Shown here piece after piece: positions 9,462-18,522 of a DNA stretch of 64,000 nucleotides. Origin of the DNA: Alphaproteobacteria bacterium (GTDB taxonomy: Bacteria; Pseudomonadota; Alphaproteobacteria; Rickettsiales; JADKJE01). How positions within the stretch are numbered: position 1 is the first letter of the stretch; each line of letters opens with the position of its first letter. The stretch is from positions 248,001 to 312,000 of the forward strand of contig JADKJE010000002.1 of the NCBI GenBank assembly GCA_016722515.1, written 5' to 3'. The notes under the pieces are model-generated. The model did not search any database and had not been told where the DNA came from. It worked only from the letters and a program-made list of their open reading frames with translations. The position numbers were made by a program, and so were the translations under genes.

Positions 9462-10437
9462 ATGAAAAGATATAACCATTTAAGTTATGATGAAAGAGCA
9501 AAGATATCTCAGCTGAAGCAATCTGGCCTGCTAGCAGGCCAGATTGCTTCAGCGATCGGCCGTCCAGTGTGTACCGTTTATCGGGAGCTAAAGCGCAATG
9601 AAGCACCGCCAGGTCAATATTGGCCGGATACGGCACATCGCCTGGCAGCTGGCCGCCGTTGCCGTCAAGCGCGACTCGACAAGGATATCAAGCTCCAGGA
9701 ATGTGTTATGGAACACATGCAGAACCATTTTCTGGACACCTGAGCAAATCGCCGGTCATCTTAAGCATGGTCAAACCGAGCTAAAATCCATTTGTCACGA
9801 AACGATCTACCACTGGATTTATCAGGTTCCAGACGAAAAGAGAAAATCTGGAAGTTCCTTCCACGGCATAAAGCAAAGCGGGGACTAAGAAAATCTAAAG
9901 GCGCTGGTGCTTCACGTATACCAAACAGAGTCTCTATCCATCAACGGCCCAAGCACATTGATAAGCGGACAACATTTGGTCACTGGGAAGGGGATTTGAT
10001 GAGCTTCTGTAAGGGTCTCAACCTATTCTGGTTCTCAGGGAAAGACAGACCATGTTTACCCCTCAGCAAGCAATTGCCCAGTAAAAGGCCGATGACGTTG
10101 CAAACGCAATCCTTAACCTGCAACCAAAATACCTCAAAAGCACGCAAGTCGTTGACTTTGGATAATGGTGGTGAATTTACCCGTCACCAGTTATGGGGTA
10201 AAGCACTGGACATCAAAACCTTCTTCTGCGACCCATATGCATCATGGCAAAAGGGCGGCGTCGAGAATACCAATGGAAGACTGCGAAGAGACTTACCCAG
10301 AAAAACGAACATTCACACATACAACAAGGAGGATTTCAATGAAACCATTGATAACTATAACCTAACACCACGCAAAAAACTCAATTGGATAACTCCTAAT
10401 GAGGCATTCCTAAAAAATGTCAGAGGTTTGCACTTCA
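9462..10437 (+). pseudogene. IS30-family transposase, multiply frameshifted
   Basis: The N-terminal helix-turn-helix part (MKRYNHLSYDERAKISQLK) is in one frame to about 9740. The middle (TPEQIAGHLKHG, CHETIYHWIY) is in a second, and the catalytic part is mostly in a third. The DDE residues can be read: GHWEGDLM, LTLDNGGEFTRH and KGGVENTNGRLRRDLPR. Between the first two, the ancestral frame (ILVLRERQ, then DDVANAIL) switches frame again and has an internal stop. At least four frameshifts make it inactive. It could be mobilised only in trans. Confidence 0.85.
9512..9553. repeat. Perfect 42-bp palindrome inside the transposase gene
   Basis: Two 21-base arms meet without a spacer at GCTAGC (centre 9532/9533). 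The left arm begins GCTGAAGCAATCTGGCCT; the right arm is its exact reverse complement. It lies over the helix-turn-helix codons, so both strands read LKQSGLLAGQIAS. It extruded or formed by a local inverted duplication; IS30-type transposases normally have a non-palindromic sequence here. Confidence 0.95.
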
Positions 10438-11181
10438 AACTTGAATGTGGCACTATCCAGTTCCATTTCTGTTAGACAATATCCAAAGAGATTGTTGGTT
10501 GAGAACCCTGGAGGATTTCCAGAAGGCATTACAGAAGCCAATATTCTTGATAAACAAAATCCACGAAACAGGCGTATTGCTGAGGCTTTTGAGAAATGTG
10601 GGCTTGTAGAGCGCTCAGGCCAAGGTGTCGATTTAATGTTCAGCACGGCGGTTATACAGTCTAAACCTCTGCCTGAATATACTGGAACAGATAAGCATAA
10701 CGTCTTGCTAGCTATTTATGGACAGATTAAAAATCCAGAATTCCTAAACTTTTTAGAGCAGGTTGGCAGCAAGACTCTAGCCTCATTTACTGCTCACCAC
10801 CTTATTGTTATTGACAAGGTATTTGAGGATAAGAAGCTATTTGAAGCAGAAAGAAAATATGCGAAGGAATTGGTGGATCTGGGAATATTAGAACGCAGCA
10901 GCAACCAATATAAGTTCATTCTATCGCAACGATTTCATGATTTTATGGATAGGAAAGGCGAATATACCCGCCGAAAAGGGCTATCCAAGAATCATCATTT
11001 AACTCTGATTGAAGAGCATTTGCGCCGCAATAAAAAGCATGGGTGTCCTTTTGATGATTTCAGGCAAGTGCTGCCACATGCAGAAGACAGAACTATCCGT
11101 TATTACCTTGCTGTACTTAAGAAGTCTGGGAAAGCTGAGTGCAAGGGAGCAGGTCGTAATGCAAAATGGTATGCCGTGTAA
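10417..11181 (+). pseudogene. C-terminal half of a RecG-like / AlbA_2-type putative transcriptional regulator, 5'-truncated
   Basis: The open frame of 254 codons begins inside the right end of the IS (first 7 codons). The rest matches the C-terminal half of the proteins annotated as ATP-dependent helicase RecG-like or putative DNA-binding (AlbA_2 plus HATPase_c_4). The visible block is RLLVENPGGFPEGITEANIL, then PRNRRIAEAF and GLVERSGQG. A winged-helix-like C-terminus follows (RTIRYYLAVLKKSGKAECKG). The N-terminal nucleic-acid-binding half is absent and was lost at the IS junction. Whether the fragment is translated is unknown. Confidence 0.7.
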
Positions 11182-11192
11182 CTAGGCTTTCT

Positions 11193-11320
11193 AACTGACA
11201 CAAGCATTGATTGTATGTCAATTAAAAGTGTCAATTGGCTATCTTCTAACCCTTGATTTATCAGAGTTTCAACTGACACAAGCACCCATTTTGTGTCAAT
11301 AAGAGTGTCAGTTGGCCATC
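11193..11320. repeat. Tandem pair of ~51-bp hairpin repeats
   Basis: Unit 1 (11193-11243) and unit 2 (11271-11320) both begin AACTGACACAAGCA and end AGTGTCA(A/G)TTGGC(T/C)ATC. Each has inverted ends: in unit 2, CAACTGACAC pairs perfectly with GTGTCAGTTG (10 bp); in unit 1 the same stem has one mismatch. They lie between the truncated RecG-like gene and the end of the efflux operon. They could be regulatory or termination hairpins, or remnants of a mobile element. Confidence 0.85.
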
Positions 11321-11362
11321 ATAATAGTTTTAAATGCTATTTTAGATAACGTATTATTCTGC

Positions 11363-12898
11363 TTATTCCGCCTTCTTCTCGTCTTGGGATGGTTTCCAAC
11401 CGCCGCCGAGTGCCCGGATCAACTGAATTGTATTGATATAATGCTGGCCAAGCGTTTGGATAGAGCGACGCTTAGTATTTAGCATAACCTGCTCTGCATC
11501 CAAGCGTTCAATATAACTTATTCCACCACTATCATAACGTTGTTTGGCAATGGAATCGGCCGTTAACGAAGCTTTTAACGCGTCTGCCAATTGTTCTTGC
11601 TGTAGGGTAAGAGAGCGGTTGGCGCTGAGTTGGTCTTCTACTTCCTGGAAAGCGGTGAGTACTTTTTGACGATAAATCTCCACGGATTCTCTAAACGATG
11701 ATTTACTCATTGCCAGGGAAGCAAGTCCTTCGCCGCCCTTAAAAATAGGAATGCTGAGTGTGGTGCCCACTAAGGGGCCCAAAAGCCAGGTGCGACTGGA
11801 CCATTTAAAAAGATCGCCTAATTCGCTGGATTCAAATCCTCCGAGTGCCGAAAGTGAAATATGAGGAAAGAATGAGGCCCTAACCGCGCCAATATGTTGG
11901 TTGGCGGCGGCCATATCTTTTTGAGCAGCAAGAATATCAGGGCGCCGCTGTAATAATTCGGAAGGCAAGCCGGCTGGAACAACGGGCGGGGCATCAACCA
12001 GGGGCTCAACCATGAGTGATAACTCATTCGGTAATTTGCCGGTGAGCACCGCAAGCGCATGTTCCGTTTGTTCTATTTGTTGTTGAATGGCAAACGCATC
12101 TGCCTTGGTTAGAGCTAGATCAGATTCGTAGCGGGAAACATCCAAATCGCCAACGGCACCTAGATCTCGCTTTTGCTGGATAAGTTCTAGCGCCTGTTCT
12201 TTCCCGGTGAGTGATTGTTTCAAAATGGCCTGTTCAGCGGTTAATGCACGCAACGTATAATAATAGTGGGCAATATCGGCTTGTAAGGTCAAGCGTATGG
12301 CATCTAATGTGGCTTGCGAGGATGCAAGCTTAAATGATTCAAATGCTTTATTATTGCGATTCTGACCAAAAATATCGAAATCATATGAGATGGTGCCTTG
12401 GGCATTATAAAGTGTGTAAGGCTTAACAACGGGGTTGGGATTAAATTGTTTTTGTGATGCAGCGGAAGAAAGGCGGCGCGAGGGACTGGCGCCAGCATCA
12501 ATGGCTGGGAAAAAAGCACTACTGGCAATTCTAACCTGGCTACGCGCTTGTTCCACATGCTCTTTAGCTGCTTTAATTGTGGGGTTTTTGTCATTGGCTT
12601 CTTCAATCAGGCACATTAAATGGATGTCGTCAAATAGAGTCCACCAATCAGCAGGGATTGCTAATTGCTCAGGTGCCGTTGCTTTCGTCCAATTACCATC
12701 TTCGGGTTTGTCGATTTTAGAAGAATGGTCTATGGGAGAGGATTCTTTATAGGCATTCCCTACTTTAAAGCTGGGTAATTTAAATTTAGGCGCAAGATCA
12801 CAGCCTGTAAGTAGCAGGCTGGTTGTTGCCAGTGTAACACCTAAGGTAACTAGACCAGAAAGCAGCGACGTGCCAAAAGATACCATGCTATTTTTCAT
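11363..12898 (-). CDS. RND efflux outer-membrane factor (OprM/NodT family)
   Basis: A TolC-like outer-membrane channel lipoprotein of 511 residues that completes the tripartite pump encoded just upstream. The N-terminal signal peptide ends in LLLTGC (lipobox). The body holds the two OEP repeats; RRPDILAAQKDMAAANQHIGAV and the ARLD-like YIERLDAEQVMLNTKR segment near the C-terminus are typical of NodT-type factors. The frame is open from a GTG at 12910, but the ATG at 12898 has GGAG 6 bases before it. It overlaps the 3' end of the pump gene by 11 bases, so translation is probably coupled. Confidence 0.9.
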   Translation of the reverse strand: MKNSMVSFGTSLLSGLVTLGVTLATTSLLLTGCDLAPKFKLPSFKVGNAYKESSPIDHSSKIDKPEDGNWTKATAPEQLAIPADWWTLFDDIHLMCLIEEANDKNPTIKAAKEHVEQARSQVRIASSAFFPAIDAGASPSRRLSSAASQKQFNPNPVVKPYTLYNAQGTISYDFDIFGQNRNNKAFESFKLASSQATLDAIRLTLQADIAHYYYTLRALTAEQAILKQSLTGKEQALELIQQKRDLGAVGDLDVSRYESDLALTKADAFAIQQQIEQTEHALAVLTGKLPNELSLMVEPLVDAPPVVPAGLPSELLQRRPDILAAQKDMAAANQHIGAVRASFFPHISLSALGGFESSELGDLFKWSSRTWLLGPLVGTTLSIPIFKGGEGLASLAMSKSSFRESVEIYRQKVLTAFQEVEDQLSANRSLTLQQEQLADALKASLTADSIAKQRYDSGGISYIERLDAEQVMLNTKRRSIQTLGQHYINTIQLIRALGGGWKPSQDEKKAE

Positions 12899-15800
12899 GT
12901 TTTTCTCCACGGAGATTCATAGCAATAAAGCGCAACAGGACGTAAAACATCGGTGTTAATAATAAGCCAAAGAACGTAACGCCGAGCATTCCCGAAAAAA
13001 CCGAGACTCCCATATTATTACGCATTTCCGAACCTGCTCCGGTTGAAACCACTAACGGTATAACGCCCATAATGAACGCAAAGGATGTCATTAAAATAGG
13101 ACGTAGCCTCTGCTTACTTGCTAAAACCGCAGCATCATAGGTTCTCATACCCTGACGCTCAAGCTCGCGGGCAAATTCGACGATTAAAATGGCATTTTTG
13201 CAGGCAAGCCCTACCAAAACAATGAACCCAATCTGGGTGAAGATATTATTATCTTTGCCAGCTAGCCAGACACCGGTAATCGCACAAAGCAAACACATGG
13301 GTACGATAAGAATGACCGCAAGTGGTAATGCCAGGCTTTCATATTGGGCAGCCAACACCAGGAACACAAAAAACACGCAGAGAGGAAAAATGTAAATGGC
13401 GCTATTGCCAGCAAGGATTTGCTGATAGGTAAGATCGGTCCATTCAAAACTCATTCCTTTGGGCAATATGTCGTGCAGTATTTTTTCCATCATTTCTTGT
13501 GCCTGACCCGAAGATACTCCAGGTGCGGGTCCGCCATTCATATCGGCAGAACGGAAACCATTATAACGTGTAGCGCGATCGGGCCCATAGGTTTCAGTAA
13601 CGTTGATTAGCGAACCAAGCGGCACCATTTCCCCTTGAGGGTTCCGTACTTTGATATTGGCAATGTCTTCCTTGTGTGCGCGGTAAGGAGCATCTGCCTG
13701 GGCAATCACGCGAAATGTTCGTCCAAACAAGTTGAAGTCATTAATATAATATGATCCTAAAAAAATCTGCAACGCATCAAACACATCCTGTAGCGGGATA
13801 CCCATTTGTAGGGTGCGGACACGATCAACATTGGCCTGTAGTTGTGGGGTGTTGATTTGAAAGCTAGAGAAAACATTAGCAAGGCCAGGTGTTTGGTATG
13901 CTTTACCCATAATGGCCTGTGTGACGCCATAAAGTGCATCATACCCTGCATCGGAACGATCCTGGATTTCCAGTTTAAAGCCACCAATGGTGCCAAGGCC
14001 TGGTACGGGAGGTGGTGGAAAGATGGAAATGAAAGCATCTTGAATGCCCATATATTTGGCATTCAACGCTTGTGCTATGGCAAACCCTGATAATTCAGGG
14101 GTTTTACGCTGATCAAACGGTTTTAAAGTGACAAACACAATACCCGCATTGGGGCTGTTGCTGAAGCCAGCAATCGAAAGGCCTGGAAAGGCTACGGCAC
14201 TTTCCACCCCAGGATGGTTGCGGGCAATCTCTGACATTTTGCGCATCACAACTTCGGAGCGGTCAAGCGAAGAGCCTCCTGGTAATAAAGCAAAGGCAAT
14301 CAAATATTGCTTGTCCTGTGCGGGGACATAACCGGTGGGGACATGTTGGAAGGCAAACCAGGTTGAGCAGATCACCATTAAATAGATGAACATAGCGAGC
14401 ACACGGTGGTGGATAATTTTAGAAACAACCCCGCTATAGCGCTCAGAAGAGCGATGGAAAAAATGGTTAAATGGTCGGAAAAACCATCCCAAAGCACGAT
14501 CTAAGAAACGAGCAAACCAATCCTTGGGAGCATCGTGGGATCGCAGCAATAATGCGGCCAGTGCCGGGCTTAATGTCAGAGAGTTAAACGCAGAAATCAC
14601 CGTGGAGATGGCAATGGTTAACGCAAACTGACGATAGAATTGTCCGGTAAGGCCACTGATAAATGCAATGGGCACAAAGACGGCACATAACGTTAAGGCA
14701 ATAGCAATAATTGGCCCGCTGACTTCGCGCATGGCAACGATGGTGGCATCGCGTGAGGAAAGACCTTTTTCTATATTTCGTTCTACGTTTTCGACGACCA
14801 CGATTGCATCATCAACCACAATTCCAATGGCAAGCACAAGGCCAAAGAGCGTTAGCGCATTAATGGAAAAACCAAATAATAGCAAAAAGGTAAACGTACC
14901 AACAATGGAAATGGGAACGGCCAGCAACGGAATGATAGATGCGCGCCAGGTTTGCAAAAACACAATGACCACAAGAACCACTAATGCAACGGCTTCAAGC
15001 AGGGTTTCAATAACGGCTTTAATTGATTCACGAACGAAGGTGGTTGGATCATAAACGATGTCGTAATCCACGCCTTCTGGGAAGTTTTTCTTAAATCCCT
15101 TCATGAGTTCGTGAATGCGCGTAGAGATTTCCAGGGCATTGGCATCGGAAGTCTGGAAAATACCTAGTGCAACGGCTGGCTTATTATTGAGCAATGATCG
15201 AAGGGCGTAATCGGACGATCCCAGTTCAATACGCGCAACATCTTTCAACCGCGTCACCGCTCCATGGCCGTCCGCTTTAACAATGATGTTTTCAAATTCT
15301 TCTATCGACTGAAGGCGGCCAGCAACATTGACGGGCAGTTCAAATTGAACATGGGGGCCATAAGGTGAGCCACCTACAATCCCGCCGGCGACTTGGGTGT
15401 TTTGCTGTCTCACGGCGGCCACAATATCTTGGGCAGTAAGATGGCGCTCTGCAATTTTTTGAGGATTGAGCCACAGGCGCATGGCATAGTCGCCGCCTCC
15501 GAAAATGAGGGTCTCTCCAACCCCTGGTACCTGGGAAAGTTTATCTTTGATGTTCAGCAGAGCATAGTTTCTTAAATATAAAAGATCATAGCGATTATTA
15601 GGCGAATATAAGTGGACAACCATGGTTAAGTCACTGGAGCTTTTAACGGTAGTTACACCGAGGGCTCGGACGACGTCAGGGAGGCGTGGCAAGGCTTGCG
15701 AAACGCGATTCTGTACTAATTGCTGCGCTTTGTCGGCGTCTGTTCCTAATTTAAACGTAATCGTAATGGCCATGTTGCCATCGGTTGTTGCCTGAGATGA

Positions 15801-16040
15801 TAAATAAAGCATGTTTTCCACGCCGTTAATTTGTTCCTCAAGGGGGGCGGCAACCGTTTCAGAGATAACTTTGGGGCTGGCCCCAGGGTACATAGCGCGG
15901 ACAACAACAGAAGGTGGTGCAACCTGTGGATATTCAGCAATGGGAAGGCGCCAAACGGCAATAGCTCCAGCAATAAAAACAAACAGGGATAACACCGAAG
16001 CAAAGATAGGTCTATCAATGAAGAAATTTGAAATATTCAT
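12888..16040 (-). CDS. RND multidrug efflux pump, inner-membrane subunit (HAE1 family)
   Basis: A proton-driven drug exporter of the AcrB/MexB/MexF type with 1050 residues, the normal length. It starts MNISNFFIDRPIFASVLS, has large periplasmic loops after TM1 and TM7, and carries the proton-relay acidic pair in TM4 (GIVVDDAIVVVENVER). Its ATG overlaps the stop of the adaptor gene (ATGA), and its end overlaps the outer-membrane factor. Substrates cannot be told from the sequence. No adjacent TetR-type repressor gene is seen. Confidence 0.95.
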   Translation of the reverse strand: MNISNFFIDRPIFASVLSLFVFIAGAIAVWRLPIAEYPQVAPPSVVVRAMYPGASPKVISETVAAPLEEQINGVENMLYLSSQATTDGNMAITITFKLGTDADKAQQLVQNRVSQALPRLPDVVRALGVTTVKSSSDLTMVVHLYSPNNRYDLLYLRNYALLNIKDKLSQVPGVGETLIFGGGDYAMRLWLNPQKIAERHLTAQDIVAAVRQQNTQVAGGIVGGSPYGPHVQFELPVNVAGRLQSIEEFENIIVKADGHGAVTRLKDVARIELGSSDYALRSLLNNKPAVALGIFQTSDANALEISTRIHELMKGFKKNFPEGVDYDIVYDPTTFVRESIKAVIETLLEAVALVVLVVIVFLQTWRASIIPLLAVPISIVGTFTFLLLFGFSINALTLFGLVLAIGIVVDDAIVVVENVERNIEKGLSSRDATIVAMREVSGPIIAIALTLCAVFVPIAFISGLTGQFYRQFALTIAISTVISAFNSLTLSPALAALLLRSHDAPKDWFARFLDRALGWFFRPFNHFFHRSSERYSGVVSKIIHHRVLAMFIYLMVICSTWFAFQHVPTGYVPAQDKQYLIAFALLPGGSSLDRSEVVMRKMSEIARNHPGVESAVAFPGLSIAGFSNSPNAGIVFVTLKPFDQRKTPELSGFAIAQALNAKYMGIQDAFISIFPPPPVPGLGTIGGFKLEIQDRSDAGYDALYGVTQAIMGKAYQTPGLANVFSSFQINTPQLQANVDRVRTLQMGIPLQDVFDALQIFLGSYYINDFNLFGRTFRVIAQADAPYRAHKEDIANIKVRNPQGEMVPLGSLINVTETYGPDRATRYNGFRSADMNGGPAPGVSSGQAQEMMEKILHDILPKGMSFEWTDLTYQQILAGNSAIYIFPLCVFFVFLVLAAQYESLALPLAVILIVPMCLLCAITGVWLAGKDNNIFTQIGFIVLVGLACKNAILIVEFARELERQGMRTYDAAVLASKQRLRPILMTSFAFIMGVIPLVVSTGAGSEMRNNMGVSVFSGMLGVTFFGLLLTPMFYVLLRFIAMNLRGEKHEK

Positions 16041-17236
16041 AATTCTTGTTGGCTCGAGGAAGGTTTTTGACCATTAGAAGGTTCTGGTTGAAGCGTTTTC
16101 ATGTCAACCAAGGTCGGTGCAACAGGCATGCCTGGCCGGATCATAAACAACCCATTGACGATAATCTTATCGCCCTTATTTAAGCCTGATCGGATAACGC
16201 GGAGTCCATTGACTGATTCGCCAAGTTCGACTTGTCTGAATTCTGCGATGCTTTTGCCATTGACCACAAAGACGAATTTTTTATCTTGATCGGTATTAAT
16301 ACCGCGTTCATTGATCAGGATAACATTTTGCGGCTTAGGGGAACCGATACGAACATGGGCAAAGAGACCTGGAACCAATGCGCCATCGTCATTGTCGAGT
16401 ATGGCTCTCACACGCATCGTGCCGGTGGTAATGTTAAGCTGGTTATCAAATGAGTCGATATGGCCTTGATAAGGGAATTCATTTTTTTCAGTAAGGGAGA
16501 GCTCAACGGGTATATCTTTGAGTTTTGCAGGGGAACTATCTTTTGTAAACCCCAGATACGTTTGTTCATCCATATCGAAGCTGGCATAGATGGGGCTAGT
16601 GGAAACGATTGATGTTAAAACCGGTGAATTTGCCCCAGCATCAACAACATTGCCCACTTTAACCTCGATGCGGCCGACTTTGCCTGATATGGGTGCTGTG
16701 ATATTAGCATAGGCTAGATTTAAATTGGCTTGAGTTACGTTGGCCTTGGCAGTATTGAAGGCGCCTTTTGTCTGTTTCATTTGAGACGTAGCTTCATCCA
16801 TTTCTCGCTGCGAAATGGCATGGGTTTCAATGAGCTTGAGAGCGCGCTCGTAATTAGTGTTGGCATTCTCATAATTGGCTTCAGCGGCTTGAGCCTGCCC
16901 CTGTGATTGTTCCACTGCAGCTTGAAAAGGCCGTGGATCAATGGTAATTAACTTGTCACCTTTTTTAACCTGTGCGCCTTCTTGGAAGTGAATGCTATCG
17001 ATGGTGCCAGATACACGTGAACGGATGGCCGCTTCTTGAAAGGCCTCCAACCGCCCAGAAAAGAGTCGCCACTCGGTGTGAGGTTCTTCTATGACTTCAG
17101 CGATGCTGACAGCCATGGCGCCCATTTGAGGGGCGCCTTGACCTTGCGGTTTGTTTCCTCGATAAACAAAACCATAATAAGCAGCTCCACCAAGAATGGT
17201 GAAGATAATAACGAGCCGAATTATAATTTTAGGCAT
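16037..17236 (-). CDS. RND efflux periplasmic adaptor (membrane fusion protein)
   Basis: An AcrA/MexE-type adaptor of 399 residues that links the inner-membrane pump to the outer-membrane factor. It has an N-terminal hydrophobic anchor (residues 5-24), a lipoyl-like segment (SRVSGTIDSIHFQEGAQVKKGD), a coiled-coil hairpin rich in Ala and Gln (about 105-170), the second lipoyl half (ITAPISGKVGRIEVKVGNVV) and a beta-barrel domain. AAAGGAT precedes the ATG. It starts 11 bases after mltA, so the pump genes may be read from the same transcript as Tim44-like and mltA. Confidence 0.93.
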   Translation of the reverse strand: MPKIIIRLVIIFTILGGAAYYGFVYRGNKPQGQGAPQMGAMAVSIAEVIEEPHTEWRLFSGRLEAFQEAAIRSRVSGTIDSIHFQEGAQVKKGDKLITIDPRPFQAAVEQSQGQAQAAEANYENANTNYERALKLIETHAISQREMDEATSQMKQTKGAFNTAKANVTQANLNLAYANITAPISGKVGRIEVKVGNVVDAGANSPVLTSIVSTSPIYASFDMDEQTYLGFTKDSSPAKLKDIPVELSLTEKNEFPYQGHIDSFDNQLNITTGTMRVRAILDNDDGALVPGLFAHVRIGSPKPQNVILINERGINTDQDKKFVFVVNGKSIAEFRQVELGESVNGLRVIRSGLNKGDKIIVNGLFMIRPGMPVAPTLVDMKTLQPEPSNGQKPSSSQQEL

Positions 17237-17247
17237 ATCCTTTGGTC

Positions 17248-18519
17248 CTAATTAACATTAATTGTTTTAGGAATTAGTAGATATATGTTACCTTTTCCTT
17301 TCAAATTTCCAGCTTTCCACTCGGCATCTTGGCCTGCGCCAAAAAAGATGTCAACGCGAGCCGGGCCCTTAATGGCGCTGCCACTATCTTGTGCAAGGAC
17401 AAGACGATGATACGGTTTAGGCCCCCCAGGGTAGGGAATAGCCGTTTCAACCCACACTGGCATTCCAAAAGGGATGTAATCGTGATCAATCGCAATCGAT
17501 CTTTCGCCTGTGATGGGTACACCTTGGGCACCCAAAGGTCCAGAACTTAACGTTTTACGGAAAAAGATATAAGACGCATTATTATTCATGATATCCTGAG
17601 CCTGGTCGGGATGGTCATAAAGCCACTTCATAATAGATGGTGCGGTAACGCTATCTGCATTTAATTCGCCTTTATCCTTTAGTACTTTGCCAATGGCTGT
17701 ATAGGGATGGCCATTCTTGGCAGCGAAGCCAACGCGCATGGTATCGCCATCGTCCAAAAGCAAGGTTCCAACGCCTTGAACATGCATAAAGAAAAGGCGG
17801 ACTTGGTCATCAACCCAGGCTATTTCAAGTTTTTTATTGGCAAGGATGCCTTCTGATATTTGTTTTCGGGTGTAGTAAGGTTGCAATACATTATCGACTA
17901 TCCTGCCGGTTAATGGAACGGTACCAGAGCTATTTTCTGAGGGCTGATTAACCGTAACTAAATCCTTAGGAGTGCCATAAATGGGATATTGATAAGGCCC
18001 GTGACGTTTCTTGCTGCCATAAATAAAAATTTCATAATAACCGGTGAAGAACGCTTCTTCTTCAACTTTATAAGGAGTGAAATTATGTTCAAAAAAAGCT
18101 TCCGCAGTTATATCATCGCCATCATCAAGTTGTCGCGCCTTCTGGCAAAGGGGTTGCCAATCGCTTGCTTTTCCGCCGATATTTTTAGGTTCAATGGGGG
18201 CATCGGGAGATAGTTGTTCTATTTTCTTGCACGAGAGGAGAAAAGCTCGCAAGCCACCTGAGTGCAGGTCGGCTTTCCAGTCGGCTAGTGCTTCAAAGGT
18301 GGTCGGCTTGGGCATGGTTTGATGGGTAAACGTGTGTTTCTTTTTAAAGCCATCGAAGAAGGATGATGTTTTTAGCTTTATATTCGTGCCAAGTTCGCTG
18401 GCCCGTTGGTTAAATTCATTCAATTGAAAACTCATCTGTTCTGGCGAGCAAGAACAAACAAGCATTATTACCACGCAGTTCACAAGGGTATATTTAAGTG
18501 ATTTCATGGCCGTTTTCAT
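17248..18519 (-). CDS. mltA: Membrane-bound lytic murein transglycosylase A
   Basis: A lytic transglycosylase that cleaves peptidoglycan to 1,6-anhydro products at the outer membrane. The 423-residue protein has a lipoprotein-like signal (CVVIMLVCSC). The MltA barrel carries GYYEIFIYGSKKRHGPYQYPIYG and GTPKDLVTV, followed by a C-terminal 3D domain whose aspartates are visible in LAQDSGSAIKGPARVDIFFGAG. Its start lies 3 bases after the Tim44-like gene stop. Two ATGs (18519, 18507) are possible; neither has a strong Shine-Dalgarno, suggesting translational coupling. Confidence 0.93.
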   Translation of the reverse strand: MKTAMKSLKYTLVNCVVIMLVCSCSPEQMSFQLNEFNQRASELGTNIKLKTSSFFDGFKKKHTFTHQTMPKPTTFEALADWKADLHSGGLRAFLLSCKKIEQLSPDAPIEPKNIGGKASDWQPLCQKARQLDDGDDITAEAFFEHNFTPYKVEEEAFFTGYYEIFIYGSKKRHGPYQYPIYGTPKDLVTVNQPSENSSGTVPLTGRIVDNVLQPYYTRKQISEGILANKKLEIAWVDDQVRLFFMHVQGVGTLLLDDGDTMRVGFAAKNGHPYTAIGKVLKDKGELNADSVTAPSIMKWLYDHPDQAQDIMNNNASYIFFRKTLSSGPLGAQGVPITGERSIAIDHDYIPFGMPVWVETAIPYPGGPKPYHRLVLAQDSGSAIKGPARVDIFFGAGQDAEWKAGNLKGKGNIYLLIPKTINVN

Positions 18520-18522
18520 AAT

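Larger units (their letters stand above)
9403..10437 (+). mobile_element. Decayed IS30-family insertion sequence
   Basis: The element is about 1035 bp long. The left end TGAAGTGCAACACC (9403) and the reverse complement of the right end, TGAAGTGCAAACCT (ending 10437), match over the first 10 bases, giving short inverted terminal repeats. AA flanks both ends, compatible with a 2-bp target duplication. The interior encodes a frameshifted IS30-type DDE transposase. The genes on both sides are truncated at the junctions, so the insertion was accompanied by loss of DNA. Confidence 0.8.

Noticed and set aside
9445..9636. Minus-strand open frame coding LKQSGLLAGQIAS
   Set aside because: It copies the transposase motif only because of the 42-bp palindrome; the rest has no family character.
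11193..11320. Integron attC site or CRISPR-like array
   Set aside because: There are only two units, the ends do not match the attC core (RYYYAAC/GTTRRRY), and spacer-like parts are not of equal, unique CRISPR type.
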